Shown: positions 1-5,773, numbered from the stretch's first letter. The stretch: 12,249 bases of DNA from an uncultured Oscillospiraceae bacterium (GCA_947624465.1 CANQKJ010000032.1:1-12249); one strand, 5' to 3'. The notes: a model not told the origin generated them from the letters alone. Numbers and translations are program-made.

Positions 1-360
1 GTGGAGCTGTTCCGCTCCATGGATATCCCCGTGCGGCAGCTGGAGTGCTGCTCCGGCGACCTGGCCGATCTGAAGGTCAAGTCCTGCGACATCGAGGCCT
101 GGTCTCCCCGGCAGCAGAAGTACTTTGAGGTCTGCTCCTGCTCCAACCTGGGCGACGCCCAGGCCCGCCGCCTGAAGATGCGGGTGAAGGGCGAAAACGG
201 TATGTATCTGCCCCACACCCTGAATAACACCGTGGTGGCCCCGCCCCGGATGCTCATCGCCCTGCTGGAGAATAACCTCCAGGCCGACGGCAGCGTGAAG
301 ATCCCCGAGGTGCTGTGGCCCTACATGGGCGGGACCAAGGTCCTCACCCCCAAGCACTGA
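1..360 (+). CDS. serS: Seryl-tRNA synthetase, C-terminal part (5' end outside window)
   Basis: SerRS is a cytoplasmic class II aminoacyl-tRNA synthetase that activates serine with ATP and charges tRNA-Ser. Only the last 119 residues are visible; the GTG at base 1 is simply the first in-frame codon, not a start. Seen: the catalytic-domain stretch FEVCSCSNLGDAQARRLKMR, then HTLNNTVVAPPRMLIALLEN, which holds class II motif 3 with its ATP-binding arginine, then DGSVKIPEVLWPYMGG and a short tail, the usual end of SerRS. The TGA is at 358-360. The nearest gene downstream starts 48 bp later with its own Shine-Dalgarno site. serS lying within a few genes of gyrBA is common in Clostridia, which fits an origin-proximal location. 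The identity is secure; subfamily cannot be judged without the tRNA-binding arm. Confidence 0.95.
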   Translation: MELFRSMDIPVRQLECCSGDLADLKVKSCDIEAWSPRQQKYFEVCSCSNLGDAQARRLKMRVKGENGMYLPHTLNNTVVAPPRMLIALLENNLQADGSVKIPEVLWPYMGGTKVLTPKH

Positions 361-408
361 GCGTTTGTCCGACCCAGATACCATATCACAACGAGAGGAG
401 AAATCGTC

Positions 409-723
409 ATGAAACTCTGGAAAGCATTGGCCGCCATCGCCGGCGTGGCCGCCGCCGCGGCCCTCATCCCCTATCAGGTGGAGAAGGACGAGGAGACCGG
501 GGTGACCACCATGAAGGCATTGGCCTGGACCGCCGTGAAGGCCCCTAACCCGGAGGACGGCGGCACCCAGGTGGAGGTGTCCATCCTGCCCGGCCTGACC
601 CCGGAGGAGGCCGCCGCCCCTGACGACGCGGCCGAGGTTCCCGCCCCGGACCCCGCCGAGGCCGAGATGTTCGACGACAGCGTGGACCTGGCCGACATCA
701 TCCCCGACCCGGAGAAGGAATAA
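409..723 (+). CDS. Small secreted or membrane-anchored protein, unknown function
   Basis: A 104-residue protein I cannot assign to a named family. Seen: a short basic N-terminus (MKLWK) and an Ala-rich hydrophobic segment at residues 5-21, which reads as a signal peptide without a clear cleavage site or as a single membrane anchor. A short segment around residues 22-55 (YQVEKDEETGVTTMKALAWTAVK) looks structured. From residue 56 to the end it is Pro/Ala/Asp/Glu-rich, strongly acidic and probably disordered. The ATG is preceded by GAGAGGAG eight bases upstream, a good Shine-Dalgarno site, which supports a real gene. It ends just where the 105-bp repeat array begins. Most likely the N-terminus is in the membrane with the acidic tail outside; this is inference. 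Confidence 0.7.
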   Translation: MKLWKALAAIAGVAAAAALIPYQVEKDEETGVTTMKALAWTAVKAPNPEDGGTQVEVSILPGLTPEEAAAPDDAAEVPAPDPAEAEMFDDSVDLADIIPDPEKE

Positions 724-724
724 G

Positions 725-1070
725 CTCCAGGCGAAGCGAGCGATACGGAGCTGGCCCAAATGGGGTCCCCGCAAAGCCGCCCTGCGCTTTGTGGGGGAAG
801 GAGGAGCCGCGGAGCGAGCGAGCTTTCGCCCCAGGCGGAAGCGAACGATACGGAGCTGGCCCAAATGGGGTCCCCGCAAAGCCGCCCTGCGCTTTGTGGG
901 GGAAGGAGGAGCCGCGGAGCGAGCGAGCTTTCGCCCCAGGCGGAAGCGAACGATACGGAGCTGGCCCAAATGGGGTCCCCGCAAAGCCGCCCTGTGCTTT
1001 GTGGGGGAAGGAGGAGCCGCGGAGCGAGCGAGCTTTCGCCCCAGGCGGAAGCGAACGATACGGAGCTGGC
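725..1070. repeat. 105-bp tandem repeat array (3 full copies plus partial edges)
   Basis: The word CGATACGGAGCTGGC occurs at 741, 846, 951 and 1056, an exact 105-bp period. Full units are 741-845, 846-950 and 951-1055. The first two are identical and the third differs at one base (C to T at 995). A 15-bp partial unit closes the array at 1070, and a degraded unit end lies at 725-740. Each unit can fold two hairpins. In unit 1 the first is an 11-bp stem with one G-U pair (767-777 with 786-796). The second pairs GCTTTCGCC with GGCGGAAGC across a 3-base loop. The unit has no stop codon in any of the six frames, and because 105 is a multiple of three, spurious long reading frames cross the array. 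I read it as a non-coding intergenic repeat that expanded by slippage or unequal recombination. Its function is unknown. It ends 7 bp before parS. Confidence 0.9.
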
Positions 1071-1077
1071 GACGACG

Positions 1078-1093
1078 TGTTTCACGTGAAACA
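1078..1093. promoter_or_regulatory. parS: parS centromere site (ParB binding)
   Basis: TGTTTCACGTGAAACA is a perfect 16-bp palindrome and matches the bacterial parS consensus bound by ParB (Spo0J in Firmicutes). ParB loads here as a CTP-dependent clamp, spreads, and recruits condensin and ParA for origin segregation. parS sites cluster around oriC, so this single site is the strongest evidence that the window is origin-proximal. It lies in non-coding DNA between the repeat array and mscL. No parB gene is visible here; the MinD/ParA-type ATPase at 2810 is the only candidate relative of a partition ATPase in the window. Confidence 0.93.
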
Positions 1094-1137
1094 TTCAACG
1101 CCGCAAAGCGCACAACAAAAAAGAGAGGACTGTACCT

Positions 1138-1566
1138 ATGAAAAAGTTTATCGACGAGTTCAAGGCCTTTATCAACAAGGGCAACGTGCTTGGGCTGGCC
1201 GTCGGCGTCATCATCGGCGGCGCGTTCAGTACCATCACCACCTCCCTGACCAACGACGTGATCATGCCCATCGTGTCCATCTTCCTGGGCGGCGTGGACT
1301 TTTCCGCCATGAGCATCCCCCTGCCCTCCATCTTCCCCCCGGCCCCTGACACCGCCCCCAACACCCTGAACTACGGCAACTTCATCTCCGCCGTCATCAA
1401 CTTCCTGATCCTGGCCCTGGTGGTGTTCTTCATCGTCAAGGCGGTGAACAAGGCCATGGACGCCGCCAAGAAGAAGGAAGAGGAGGCCCCCGCCGCTCCC
1501 CCCGAGCCCTCCGCCGAGGAGAAGCTGCTCACCGAAATCCGGGACCTGCTGAAGGACCAGAAGTGA
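1138..1566 (+). CDS. mscL: Large-conductance mechanosensitive channel MscL
   Basis: MscL is a homopentameric inner-membrane channel that opens under high membrane tension and releases solutes during hypo-osmotic shock. The protein has 142 residues, the usual MscL length. Seen in order: an N-terminal amphipathic helix (MKKFIDEFKAFINKGN, residues 1-16); TM1 at about 17-47 with the hallmark LAVGVIIGGAFSTITTSL and the following NDVIMP; a periplasmic loop about 51-78, rich in proline; TM2 about 79-103; and a charged linker leading to a C-terminal helix (EEKLLTEIRDLLKD, residues 127-140) that forms the cytoplasmic bundle. The ATG follows an AGAGAGGA Shine-Dalgarno site. No clear promoter lies between parS and the gene, so transcription may enter from upstream. 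A 33-bp gap to the next gene suggests cotranscription with the membrane gene and rsmG. Confidence 0.96.
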   Translation: MKKFIDEFKAFINKGNVLGLAVGVIIGGAFSTITTSLTNDVIMPIVSIFLGGVDFSAMSIPLPSIFPPAPDTAPNTLNYGNFISAVINFLILALVVFFIVKAVNKAMDAAKKKEEEAPAAPPEPSAEEKLLTEIRDLLKDQK

Positions 1567-1599
1567 TCGACGCTGAATTCCCCTTGAACGGAGGACCCC

Positions 1600-1971
1600 A
1601 TGGCCGATTTGGACCGCGAACCCCTCGAAACTGAGGACGACAACTCCATAGAGGAGGAAAAGCGCTCCTACGAGCCGGCCTCCTTCGAAAAGCGGGCGGC
1701 GGCCTGGATGGGCGTGGCCTATATGCTCATGCTCCTGGGGATCCTGTGGTTCGCCCTGTACTTCCCCGGACGGGACCTGCCGGGGGTCTTCCCCCTGTTC
1801 CTGGTGCCGGTGTGTACGGCGCTGCTGGTGGTGACGGTCCGGCGGCTGAAGCTGGGCGCCGCCTACGGCGGCGTGGCGGGCGGCGCGGTGGCGCTGATCG
1901 TCTGTGCCGCCGGCATCGCCTTCGGGCTGCTTATGGGCGTCCCGGCGCTGATCGCCGCCTTCGCGGGGTGA
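1600..1971 (+). CDS. Three-helix membrane protein, unknown function
   Basis: A 123-residue protein I do not recognise. Seen: an acidic, hydrophilic N-terminus (residues 1-30, rich in Asp/Glu), then three hydrophobic segments at about 33-54, 62-81 and 90-122. An RRLK turn between the second and third helices suggests that this loop faces the cytoplasm by the positive-inside rule. The third segment is a long Ala/Gly-rich stretch. The ATG is preceded by CGGAGGA six bases upstream, a strong Shine-Dalgarno site. It sits 33 bp after mscL, and its TGA (1969-1971) overlaps or nearly touches the start of rsmG, so the genes are probably translated from one mRNA. The function is unknown; the operon context with mscL and rsmG gives no specific hint. 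Confidence 0.8.
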   Translation: MADLDREPLETEDDNSIEEEKRSYEPASFEKRAAAWMGVAYMLMLLGILWFALYFPGRDLPGVFPLFLVPVCTALLVVTVRRLKLGAAYGGVAGGAVALIVCAAGIAFGLLMGVPALIAAFAG

Positions 1972-1976
1972 GAGCG

Positions 1977-2690
1977 GTGGAACAGCTCATCCGGGCGGGA
2001 CTGGCAGAGATGGGCCTGACGGACCGGGCCGCGCCCGGCGCCCCCGCCCTGCTGGCGGAGTACGGGCGGCGGCTCCTGGAAAAGAATCAGGTGATGAACC
2101 TGACCGCCATCACGGCCCCGGAGGACGTGGCCGCCCTCCATATGCTGGACTGCGCCGCCCTGCTGCGCTTTGCCGACCTGGACGGAAAGTCCCTCATCGA
2201 TGTGGGCACCGGAGCGGGCTTTCCCGGACTGGCGTTGAAGATCCTGGCGCCCTCCCTGTCGGTCACCCTGCTGGACAGCCTGAACAAGCGGCTGGACTGG
2301 CTGGAGGAAACGGCGGAGGCGCTGGACCTGGACCGGGTGGCCACCCTCCACGCCCGGGCGGAGGAGGCGGGGCATGACCCTGGCCTCCGGGAGACCTTCG
2401 ACTTCGCCGCGGCGCGGGCCGTGGCCGAACTGCGGGTGCTGTGCGAGCTGTGCCTGCCCTTCGTCAAGGTGGGAGGGCGCTTCCTGGCCATGAAGGGGCC
2501 GGAGGCGGCCGCCGAGCTGGAGGGGGCGCAGGCCGCCATCGCCCTGCTGGGCGGACGGGCGGCGGGGATATGCCCCTACGTCATCCCCGGGCGGAGCGAA
2601 CAGCGGCGGCTGGTGGTCGTAGAGAAGATCGCCGGCACCCCGGCGCGATACCCCCGGCGGTGGGCAAAAATCCAAAATCATCCTTTATAA
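1977..2690 (+). CDS. rsmG: 16S rRNA (guanine-N7) methyltransferase RsmG
   Basis: RsmG (GidB) uses SAM to methylate N7 of a 16S rRNA guanine in the 530 loop; loss gives low-level streptomycin resistance in several bacteria. The protein is 237 residues with the chosen start. Seen: an N-terminal helix region ending in NQVMNLTAI (residues 37-45), HMLDCAALL (55-63), the SAM-binding loop LIDVGTGAGFPGLALKI (73-89), the acidic end of strand 2 (LLDS), the AARAVAEL segment, and a basic C-terminal tail ending in HPL. I chose GTG 1977 because GGGGTGA (1965-1971) is a good ribosome-binding match five bases upstream. An in-frame GTG at 1968, overlapping the previous stop as GTGA, is the alternative. rsmG near the origin, with parS close by, is typical of Firmicutes, although mnmE, mnmG and parAB are not seen next to it here. 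Confidence 0.95.
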   Translation: MEQLIRAGLAEMGLTDRAAPGAPALLAEYGRRLLEKNQVMNLTAITAPEDVAALHMLDCAALLRFADLDGKSLIDVGTGAGFPGLALKILAPSLSVTLLDSLNKRLDWLEETAEALDLDRVATLHARAEEAGHDPGLRETFDFAAARAVAELRVLCELCLPFVKVGGRFLAMKGPEAAAELEGAQAAIALLGGRAAGICPYVIPGRSEQRRLVVVEKIAGTPARYPRRWAKIQNHPL

Positions 2691-2762
2691 GCACAAATTT
2701 CCGCGTTTTTCGGCATTTTCGCAAAATATTTCCCCGTTTTGGATGGTTTTTTGAAGTTTTAG

Positions 2763-2791
2763 TTGCCATTGGCGGGAAATCATGCTATCAT
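2763..2791 (+). promoter_or_regulatory. Sigma-A-type promoter of the minD-like gene
   Basis: TTGCCA (2763-2768) and TATCAT (2786-2791) are separated by exactly 17 bp and lie in the AT-rich gap after rsmG. Both boxes are close to consensus (5 of 6 each). The start codon of the MinD-type gene is at 2810, so a start site about 7 bp after the -10 box would leave a leader of only about 12 nt. That leader would retain little more than the AGGAGG part of the ribosome-binding site. Confidence 0.7.
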
Positions 2792-2809
2792 CTGGAGAGG
2801 AGGGCGCCT

Positions 2810-3544
2810 ATGGGCACCGCCATCATGGTCACATCCGGCAAGGGCGGCACCGGCAAGACTTCGGTCACCGCCGGGGTGGCCGGCTGTCTGGCTGCCCTGG
2901 GCCGCCGGGTGCTGTGCGTGGACGTGGACATCGGCCTGCGGAACCTGGACCTGGTGCTGGGCCTGTCCGACCGGGCCGCCATGGACTTCTCCGACGTGAT
3001 GGCCCGCCGCTGCTCCCTGCTGAACGCGGCGGTGGAGCACCCCGGCGTCCGGGGGCTGTACCTGCTCACCGCCCCCCTGTCCGAGGAAGGGCTGGACGAG
3101 GCCGCCTTCCGCACGGTGATCGGCGAGGCCAAGGACTGCTTCGACTTCGTGCTGATGGACTCCCCCGCCGGGCTGGGGACCGGCTTCCGGCTGGCCAAGG
3201 CCGCCGCCGACCGGGCCATCGTGGTGTCCGCCGTGGACGCCGCCGCCCTGCGGGACGCCCAGCGCACCGTCAGCGAGCTGATGGGGCAGGTGGGGGACAT
3301 CCACCTGGTGATGAACCGGGTGAAGCCCAGCCTCATCCGCACCCTGCGCACCTCTCTGGACAGCGCCATGGACACCGCCGGGCTGCCCCTGCTGGGGGTG
3401 GTGCCTGAGGACGCCCACGTGACCGTGGCCGCCGCCGCGGGAGAGCCCATGGTGCTGGCCTCCTGCAAGGGGGCCTCGCCCGCCTATCTGAATATCGCCA
3501 AACGTTTGCTCGGCCAGCGGACGCCCCTGCTGCGTATCCGCTGA
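2810..3544 (+). CDS. minD: MinD-family (ParA/MinD) ATPase, probable septum-site protein
   Basis: MinD is a dimerising ATPase that binds the membrane and recruits MinC to block FtsZ rings away from midcell. The protein is 244 residues. Seen: deviant Walker A SGKGGTGKT (residues 9-17, signature Lys11 and Lys16), the VDVDIGLRNLDLVLGL segment (37-52), which is close to the MinD signature, and the switch/Walker B segment LMDSPAG (115-121), a MinD hallmark. The C-terminal IAKRLLGQRTPLLRIR could form the amphipathic membrane-targeting helix. The ATG follows a GGAGAGGAGG Shine-Dalgarno site; the reading frame extends further upstream, but the start here matches the family. No minC or minE is adjacent. 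In many Clostridia min genes lie in an mre-min-rodA-mgsA cluster, so the mgsA homologue 26 bp downstream may be a remnant of that order. Given the parS site nearby, a partition-type (Soj/MipZ-like) role is the main alternative. Confidence 0.82.
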   Translation: MGTAIMVTSGKGGTGKTSVTAGVAGCLAALGRRVLCVDVDIGLRNLDLVLGLSDRAAMDFSDVMARRCSLLNAAVEHPGVRGLYLLTAPLSEEGLDEAAFRTVIGEAKDCFDFVLMDSPAGLGTGFRLAKAAADRAIVVSAVDAAALRDAQRTVSELMGQVGDIHLVMNRVKPSLIRTLRTSLDSAMDTAGLPLLGVVPEDAHVTVAAAAGEPMVLASCKGASPAYLNIAKRLLGQRTPLLRIR

Positions 3545-3570
3545 CATCCTCCATAGAAAGGGACGATCCC

Positions 3571-3984
3571 ATGAATATCGCGCTGATGAGCCACGACAAC
3601 AAGAAGGAACTGATGGTGCAGTTCTGTATCGCCTACTGCGGCATCATGTCCAAGCACACGGTGTGCGCTACCAGCCGCACCGGCCGTCTGGTGGCCGACG
3701 CCACCGGTTTGCCCGTCCAGCTCTTCCTTGCCCACGCCCACGGCGGCTGCCAGCAGATCGGCGCCCGCATCGCCTATGACGAGATCGACATGGTACTGTT
3801 TTTCAACGACCCCACCTCCGATGAGCTGGACCAGGACCTGGCCTATATCACCCGGCTGTGCGACCAGCACAACGTGCCCATCGCCACCAACGCCGCCACC
3901 GCCGAGATGCTCATGCACGGCCTGGCCCGTGGCGATCTGGACTGGCGGGAGCTCATCAAGCCCACCACCCCCCTGCGGGTATAA
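3571..3984 (+). CDS. mgsA: Methylglyoxal synthase homologue with altered active site
   Basis: Methylglyoxal synthase converts dihydroxyacetone phosphate to methylglyoxal plus phosphate, a bypass of lower glycolysis. The 137-residue protein has the family fold: MNIALMSHDNKK (His8-Asp9), ATSRTGRL (33-40), GGCQQIGARIA (58-68), EIDMVLFFNDP (71-81), and the end segment RLCDQHNVPIATNAATAEMLMHG. Compared with E. coli MgsA, which I recall well enough to align by eye, the catalytic base Asp71 in GGDQQ is Cys60 here. The phosphate loop SGP is AHA, the ATGTTG loop is ATSRTG, and the loop with His98 is one residue shorter and lacks that histidine. The ancestry is clear; classical activity is doubtful. 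The ATG has AAAGGGAC upstream. It lies 26 bp after the minD-like gene and is probably in its operon. Confidence 0.85.
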   Translation: MNIALMSHDNKKELMVQFCIAYCGIMSKHTVCATSRTGRLVADATGLPVQLFLAHAHGGCQQIGARIAYDEIDMVLFFNDPTSDELDQDLAYITRLCDQHNVPIATNAATAEMLMHGLARGDLDWRELIKPTTPLRV

Positions 3985-4009
3985 ACTGTCTGTTGTCTTT
4001 TCAAATTAT

Positions 4010-4015
4010 TATACT
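4010..4015 (+). promoter_or_regulatory. Possible -10 element of a hisS promoter
   Basis: The mgsA-hisS gap (3985-4115) starts with an AT-rich stretch holding TATACT at 4010-4015 (5 of 6 to the -10 consensus). No convincing -35 box lies 16-18 bp upstream, so this is a weak call. If used, transcription would start near 4022 and give a leader of about 95 nt containing the hairpin at 4049-4078. Confidence 0.3.
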
Positions 4016-4048
4016 TTAAGTTATCGAACGCCGCCGCGACACAGCATT

Positions 4049-4078
4049 GCTCTCGTCCCATGGCTGTGGGATGAGAGC
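4049..4078 (+). terminator. Strong hairpin: terminator of minD-mgsA or hisS leader attenuator
   Basis: GCTCTCGTCCCA (4049-4060) pairs with TGGGATGAGAGC (4067-4078) over 12 bp with one G-U pair, around a 6-base loop. It is followed by ATCTGTTTTGTCC, a modest U-rich tail. The position, 65 bp after mgsA and 37 bp before hisS, fits an intrinsic terminator. If the promoter candidate at 4010 is real, the hairpin would instead lie in the hisS leader and could attenuate it. Confidence 0.55.
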
Positions 4079-4115
4079 ATCTGTTTTGTCCGACGGCCCC
4101 TCAAGGAGGATCGCT

Positions 4116-5483
4116 ATGGCGAAACAGAAACCGAGGACCCTCTCCGGCTTTATGGAGCTGCTGCCGGAGAAGCAGGTCCAATTCGAGAGGATGGCGGAGT
4201 TGCTGCGGAAGTCCTACGCCCTGTACGGCTTCACCCCCCTGGACACCCCCATCATCGAGGCCAGCGAGGTGCTGCTGGCCAAGGCCGGCGGCGAGACGGA
4301 GAAGCAGATCTACCGCCTCACCAAGGGGGACAGCGACCTGTCCCTGCGGTTCGACCTGACGGTGCCCCTGGCCAAGTATGTGGCCCTCCACTACGGGGAG
4401 CTGACCTTCCCCTTCCGCCGGTTCCAGATCGGCAAGGTCTACCGGGGGGAGCGGGCCCAGCGGGGCCGGTTCCGGGAGTTCTATCAGGCGGATATCGACG
4501 TGATCGGGGACGGGAAGCTGGACATCGTCAACGAGGCGGAGATCCCCGCCATCATCTACAACACCTTTAACGCCCTGGGGCTGAAGCGCTTTCAGATCCG
4601 GGTAAACAACCGGAAAATCCTCAACGGGTTCTACGCCATGCTGGGGCTGTCGGACAAGTCCGGGGGCATCATGCGGACCGTGGATAAGCTGGACAAAATC
4701 GGGCCGGACAAGGTGGCGGAGCTGCTCACGGACGAGGAGATCGGCCTCACCGCCGAACAGGCCGGGGAGATTTTGAAGTTCATCGGCATCAAGGGCGGTC
4801 AAGGGGAGGTCCTTGCCGCTCTGGAGGGCTACCGAGGCGGGAACGAGACCTTTGACGCCGGCCTGGACGAGCTGACCACCGTGGTGAAATATCTGTCCGC
4901 CTTCGGGGTGCCCGAGGACCACTTCACGGTGGACCTGACCATCGCCCGGGGGCTGGACTACTACACCGGCACCGTTTACGAGACCGCCATGCTGGACCAC
5001 CCGGAGATTGGGTCCATCTGTTCCGGGGGCAGATACGATAACTTAGCGGAATATTATACCGATAAACAACTCCCCGGAGTGGGCATCTCCATCGGCCTGA
5101 CCCGGCTGTTCTACGTGCTGGAGGAGCAGGGCTACCTGAACGAGGCGCTGAACACCGCCCCGGCGGACGTGCTGGTCATCCCCATGACCGACGACCTGGC
5201 CCCGGCCATCTCCTTCGCCACCGCCCTGCGGGGGGCGGGCGTACGGGTCCAGCTCTACACCGAGCAGCGGAAGTTCAAGCAGAAGCTGTCCTACGCGGAC
5301 AAGCTGAACATCCCCTATGTGGCGCTGCTGGGGGAGGATGAGATCGCCCACCACGCCGCGTCCGTCAAGGATATGCGGACCGGGCGGCAGACGATGCTGC
5401 TCCCGGAGGAGGCCGTTGCGCTGGTGAAGGACGGGGTGGCCGCCGGACAGGGCGCGGCGCCCATTAAGGACCTGGAGAAATGA
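4116..5483 (+). CDS. hisS: Histidyl-tRNA synthetase
   Basis: HisRS is a dimeric cytoplasmic class II synthetase that charges tRNA-His. The 455-residue protein shows LRFDLTVPLAKYVA (77-90), motif 2 FRRFQIGKVYRGERAQRGRF with FYQADIDVIG after it (100-131), the histidine-binding motif RGLDYYTGTVYE (278-289), SGGRYDNL (303-310), and motif 3 GVGISIGLTRL (321-331). An anticodon-binding domain follows from about residue 350 to the end. ATG 4116 is chosen over in-frame upstream codons because AAGGAGGA sits five bases before it and the N-terminus (GFMELLPEKQ, around the class II entry segment) matches the family. The frame is full length and intact. The last 20 bp overlap the end of the convergent minus-strand gene. 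No T-box leader is seen upstream. Confidence 0.97.
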   Translation: MAKQKPRTLSGFMELLPEKQVQFERMAELLRKSYALYGFTPLDTPIIEASEVLLAKAGGETEKQIYRLTKGDSDLSLRFDLTVPLAKYVALHYGELTFPFRRFQIGKVYRGERAQRGRFREFYQADIDVIGDGKLDIVNEAEIPAIIYNTFNALGLKRFQIRVNNRKILNGFYAMLGLSDKSGGIMRTVDKLDKIGPDKVAELLTDEEIGLTAEQAGEILKFIGIKGGQGEVLAALEGYRGGNETFDAGLDELTTVVKYLSAFGVPEDHFTVDLTIARGLDYYTGTVYETAMLDHPEIGSICSGGRYDNLAEYYTDKQLPGVGISIGLTRLFYVLEEQGYLNEALNTAPADVLVIPMTDDLAPAISFATALRGAGVRVQLYTEQRKFKQKLSYADKLNIPYVALLGEDEIAHHAASVKDMRTGRQTMLLPEEAVALVKDGVAAGQGAAPIKDLEK

Positions 5484-5709
5484 GCAGTTCCACCGCGAGG
5501 GCGAACCCCGTTTTGACGTCCGCGGCGAAACACTGGTCGTTCTCATCCGCCACCGAGGCCGTGGCGGCATCCCAGATTTTGACGGCCGCGTCCGCCCCCG
5601 CAAGGTCCTGCAATCGCCGGTACATTTCCCGCTCCGTCTCAGATGGCCCTTTCTCTGTGGGAAATTTTGTGCTATAATGGTCGAACAGCAAATCCATGAG
5701 TTCAGACAT
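5464..5709 (-). CDS. Small acidic protein, unknown function (part of divergent pair)
   Basis: An 81-residue protein I do not firmly recognise. Its layout (MSELMDLLFDHYSTKF start, a charged helix at about 23-50, and an end segment with VKTGFALAVELL) loosely recalls small DUF6809-type proteins of gut Clostridia, but that is only a visual impression. No signal peptide or membrane segment is seen. The ATG at 5709 has GGAGGG six bases upstream on its own strand, and a consensus promoter lies behind it, so the gene is very likely real. It is transcribed divergently from the XRE regulator across 72 bp, and its 3' end overlaps the 3' end of hisS by 20 bp (5464-5483). It is probably controlled by the neighbouring regulator. 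Confidence 0.75.
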   Translation of the reverse strand: MSELMDLLFDHYSTKFPTEKGPSETEREMYRRLQDLAGADAAVKIWDAATASVADENDQCFAADVKTGFALAVELLISPGP

Positions 5710-5737
5710 TTTAAGCCCTCCTTGTGTGATTGTTTTT

Positions 5738-5773
5738 TCACGATAATAGTATCACGACAATCTTATCGTGTCA
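5738..5773. promoter_or_regulatory. Operator-like half-sites in divergent intergenic region
   Basis: TCACGATAA (5738-5746) is repeated as TCACGACAA 14 bp later (5752-5760) and appears inverted as TTATCGTG (5763-5770). The outer copies make an 8-bp inverted repeat (CACGATAA with TTATCGTG) around 16 bp. Together they cover the -10 box, spacer and part of the -35 box of the minus-strand promoter, and end just before the start of the XRE gene. The spacing and position are what an autoregulating XRE repressor would use. The binding protein is inferred, not shown. Confidence 0.6.

Noticed and set aside
725..1070. Possible CRISPR array
   Set aside because: The units are contiguous 105-bp copies with no variable spacers, and no cas genes are present.
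474..1094. Long minus-strand reading frame of 206 codons crossing the repeat array and starting inside parS (MFHVKH)
   Set aside because: It is open only because the 105-bp unit lacks stops in all frames. It begins within the parS palindrome, has no ribosome-binding site, and its left part is antisense to a better-supported gene.
724..1137. Origin of replication (oriC)
   Set aside because: parS implies proximity to the origin, but I see no cluster of DnaA boxes (TTATCCACA or its complement) and no AT-rich unwinding element or dnaA gene here.
760..1349. Plus-strand repeat-encoded frames through the array, some running into mscL
   Set aside because: All three forward frames are open through the array for the same reason. 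None has family-like sequence outside the repeats, and they overlap parS and mscL out of frame.
2666..2752. Terminator between rsmG and the minD-like gene
   Set aside because: ATCCAAAA (2670-2677) and TTTTGGAT (2737-2744) could pair and T6 follows, but the stem is short and AT-rich, the loop is nearly 60 bp, and the left arm lies within rsmG. The local ATTTTCGCAAAAT hairpin is too weak to call.
3985..4115. T-box riboswitch before hisS
   Set aside because: The leader is too short and lacks the conserved AGGGTGGNACCGCG antiterminator signature; only a single simple hairpin is seen.
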